A DNA stretch of 64,000 nt from Kallotenue papyrolyticum (GTDB lineage: Bacteria; Chloroflexota; Chloroflexia; Chloroflexales; Kallotenuaceae), in contig NZ_JAGA01000002.1 of the NCBI RefSeq assembly GCF_000526415.1, forward strand, positions 1,480,001 through 1,544,000, read 5' to 3'. The first letter of the stretch is position 1; each line of letters starts with the position of its first letter. The notes under the pieces are model-generated. The model was not told where the DNA came from and searched no databases. It worked only from the letters and a program-made list of their open reading frames with translations. The position numbers and the translations under genes were made by a program. Positions 62,171-64,000 of the stretch are shown here, piece after piece.

Positions 62171-64000
62171 ATGCGTCTCGCGCAACTCCACGTTCGAGTC
62201 CTCATCTCCCTTGCCTTTACGGTGTTCCTGGGCGCGGTGGCCATGTTGCCACGTACGAGCGGGCCGGTCCTGGCGCGGCCGGTGGCAGTGGGTTCGCCGC
62301 AATTGACCCCTGCCGCTTCGACCCGCAGCACCACGCCAGGCACGCTGGTGACGCATGATTTCACCCTGCGCAACGTCGGCGACACCTCTGATACATTCCG
62401 GATCGAGATTGTTGATCAGCAACCGATTCCTGGCGCGACCGCCAACAAAAATGTGGGCGATACCGTTGTCCTGTCGGTCAACGGCCAGATCTCGATACAG
62501 GTGACGGTGACGATCCCGTCCCAGGCCCAGGTAGGCGCTCAAGACGTTCGGGCGTTGCGCGTGACGGCCCAGAGCAGCGGTTCGCAGGTCCAGGCGATTT
62601 TGACTACCACGGTCGTGGCTGCCACGCCCACGCCGACGATTTCCCCCACGCCCACCGGCACGCCTGGGCCGACGCCCACGCCCGGCCCGCTGTGTCTCGA
62701 CAGCTTCGAACCCGACAATCAGCCGGCGCAGGCCAAGGAGCTGCGTCCGGATCAGCCGCAGACGCGCGCGATCTGTCCGCGCGGCGACGAAGACTGGCTC
62801 GTCTTCGGCGGGGTGGCCGGCAAGGTCTATACCATCGACGTGACGGCGATGAGCAACGGCCTGGACCTCACGCTTAGCCTGTATGATGCCACCGGTAATC
62901 TGCTGGCCTTCAACAACGATTTTCCGCGCAACAACAATCCCTACGACATCCGTCCGCGCATCCAGTCCTGGCGCGCGCCGGCGAACGGCAACTACTACAT
63001 CAAGGTGCGCGATGATGCCGGCCGCGGTGACCGCAACCTGACCTACACCATCGAGCTGCAGAGCGAAGCCTATGGGCCAACGCCCACGCTGATTGCGGAG
63101 GTCTGTCTCGATCTGTTCGAGCCCGATGGCCTGCCTGCCCAGGCCCGGCTGATCACCATTCGCGAGATTCAACCGAACAAGCGCTTCTGCCCCGCCGGCG
63201 ACGCCGACTGGGTACGCTTCTTCGCCAAGGCCGGCACGACCTATGTGTTGCGCACCGAGAGTCAGAACCGTGCCGGTGCCGATCCGGTGCTGATCCTGGT
63301 GGACCGTGACGGCGCGACCTTGTTGGACTTCAACGACGATGCCGGCGGCACGCTCGATGCGCGCATCGAGTTCACGCCGGAGGTGGATGGCTATTACTAT
63401 GCCCAGGCCAAGAACGTCGGCGATGTCGGCAACCAATTCATCATCTACGACCTGATCCTGGAGCCGTCGGGCGCGCCGGTGCAACCGGTCACGCCCGTGC
63501 CGACGCGCGCCGTGGGTACGCCCACCGTTGCACCTGGAATGGGCACGCCCACGCCCACGCTGAGCGGCACGCCCGGTACGGCGACGGCGACACCCACGCC
63601 GACGCCCACGAGTAGCACCGGCTATTCCAGTGGCCTGGACCAGCTCAAGGGCGCCCCGCCCTTTGTCAACGGTCCGCGCGCCGATTTTGTCGATCCGGCG
63701 CTGCGCCAGGTTTGGGAACGCACCGATCTGCTGGTCGCCACGCGCAAGGTCGATCGCTCCTGGATGTGGGGGCCGAGCGGCCTGGTGGCGCGCGCCGAAG
63801 TCTATGCCCAGGCAGATGGCGGCGTGCGCCAGGTGCAGTACTTCGACAAGGCGCGCATGGAGATCACCGACTGGCGGCGTGATCGCAACAATCCCTGGTT
63901 TGTCACCAACGGCCTGCTGGTCAAGGAGCTGATCGAGGGTCAGGTGCAGCTCGGTGATAGCGAGTTTCTGGCGCGCACACCGGCGGCGATTGCCATCGCC
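62171..64000 (+). CDS. Secreted protein with PPC-type repeats and TP-rich linkers, partial
   Basis: The frame runs for 610 codons to the window edge without a stop. A signal peptide (LAFTVFLGAVAMLPRTSG) is followed by an immunoglobulin-like domain (DFTLRNVGDTSDTFRIEIVD). Two repeats resembling bacterial pre-peptidase C-terminal (PPC) domains start CLDSFEPDNQPAQAK and CLDLFEPDGLPAQAR, each with DEDWLVF- or DADWVRF-type strands. They are separated by threonine-proline linkers (TPTPTISPTPTGTPGPTPTP). GAGAGGAG lies nine bases before the ATG. The remaining part (from about GYSSGLDQLKGAPP) is unassigned. It may be a cell-surface protein or hydrolase; the catalytic part, if any, is beyond the window. 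Confidence 0.8.
   Translation, partial: MRLAQLHVRVLISLAFTVFLGAVAMLPRTSGPVLARPVAVGSPQLTPAASTRSTTPGTLVTHDFTLRNVGDTSDTFRIEIVDQQPIPGATANKNVGDTVVLSVNGQISIQVTVTIPSQAQVGAQDVRALRVTAQSSGSQVQAILTTTVVAATPTPTISPTPTGTPGPTPTPGPLCLDSFEPDNQPAQAKELRPDQPQTRAICPRGDEDWLVFGGVAGKVYTIDVTAMSNGLDLTLSLYDATGNLLAFNNDFPRNNNPYDIRPRIQSWRAPANGNYYIKVRDDAGRGDRNLTYTIELQSEAYGPTPTLIAEVCLDLFEPDGLPAQARLITIREIQPNKRFCPAGDADWVRFFAKAGTTYVLRTESQNRAGADPVLILVDRDGATLLDFNDDAGGTLDARIEFTPEVDGYYYAQAKNVGDVGNQFIIYDLILEPSGAPVQPVTPVPTRAVGTPTVAPGMGTPTPTLSGTPGTATATPTPTPTSSTGYSSGLDQLKGAPPFVNGPRADFVDPALRQVWERTDLLVATRKVDRSWMWGPSGLVARAEVYAQADGGVRQVQYFDKARMEITDWRRDRNNPWFVTNGLLVKELIEGQVQLGDSEFLARTPAAIAIA

Noticed and set aside
62180-62215. tRNA-like TTCGAGTCC loop
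   Set aside because: It lies in the signal peptide coding region and there is no acceptor stem or anticodon arm around it.
62087-63484. 465-codon minus-strand frame at the right end
   Set aside because: The plus-strand frame has a signal peptide, PPC-type repeats and TP linkers and a good ribosome-binding site; the minus frame is its shadow.

Overview
The window looks like chromosome of a GC-rich member of the Chloroflexota. This is an inference from gene content: LarB/LarE, tandem fluoride channels followed by a DUF190-CBS protein, a Tad-type secretion ATPase beside a second P-loop ATPase, a Ser/Thr kinase with a DnaJ-like zinc module, and secreted proteins with TP-rich linkers. Most of the window is compact, with many ATGA start/stop overlaps. 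It is broken by one degraded, mostly AT-richer accessory island at about 14.4-26.4 kb. No rRNA, tRNA or CRISPR array was found. Left core (1-14.3 kb): the end of glcE, glcF and a CitE/malyl-CoA-lyase-like gene form a glyoxylate-centred operon. Converging on it are larB-larE, an MFS exporter, a DUF72 protein and a SAM hydroxide adenosyltransferase. A 0.6-kb gene-free stretch with a 159-bp direct repeat precedes a dynamin-like GTPase. Then come a membrane protein, a TPR-membrane protein and a TPR-AAA+ ATPase, a PIG-L deacetylase and a PyrK-like flavin/[2Fe-2S] protein. Island (about 14.4-26.4 kb): this is the most unusual part. Three elements of 123, 123 and 128 bp (17936-18058, 19129-19251, 25539-25666) have the architecture of integron attC recombination sites. 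A fourth right half-site lies at 22063-22083. They separate cassette-like genes: a nucleotidyltransferase-fold gene, a WD40 protein, an AadA-like adenylyltransferase, and a GNAT acetyltransferase. No integrase is visible, so this resembles an integrase-less attC cluster. Nearly everything in it is damaged. The nucleotidyltransferase gene is interrupted by two different IS5-type elements, each flanked by TTA; removing both restores a 251-codon frame. The WD40, AadA-like and histidine-kinase genes carry frameshifts. A GC-rich block at 19.7-22.0 kb (EamA fragment, intact methyltransferase, internally deleted hrpB) looks like a separate transfer, possibly from Paenibacillaceae. Right core (26.4-64 kb): modBA with a PadR regulator and its palindromic operator; an HtrA-like protease; a class A penicillin-binding protein; a Fur/PerR regulator; a CAP-domain protein; a DUF4212-fused sodium symporter with a histidine kinase; a glycosidase; an ATPase plus CpaF/TadA; the zinc-module kinase; crcB-crcB-DUF190/CBS; a secreted nuclease; a TnpB remnant; a PAS-STAS protein; an NCS1 permease/isochorismatase/metallo-beta-lactamase operon; rhodanese-DUF309; an A-type Fe-S carrier; DedA; a GGDEF protein; a cobalamin adenosyltransferase; an endonuclease III; and the start of a large secreted PPC-repeat protein that runs off the window.
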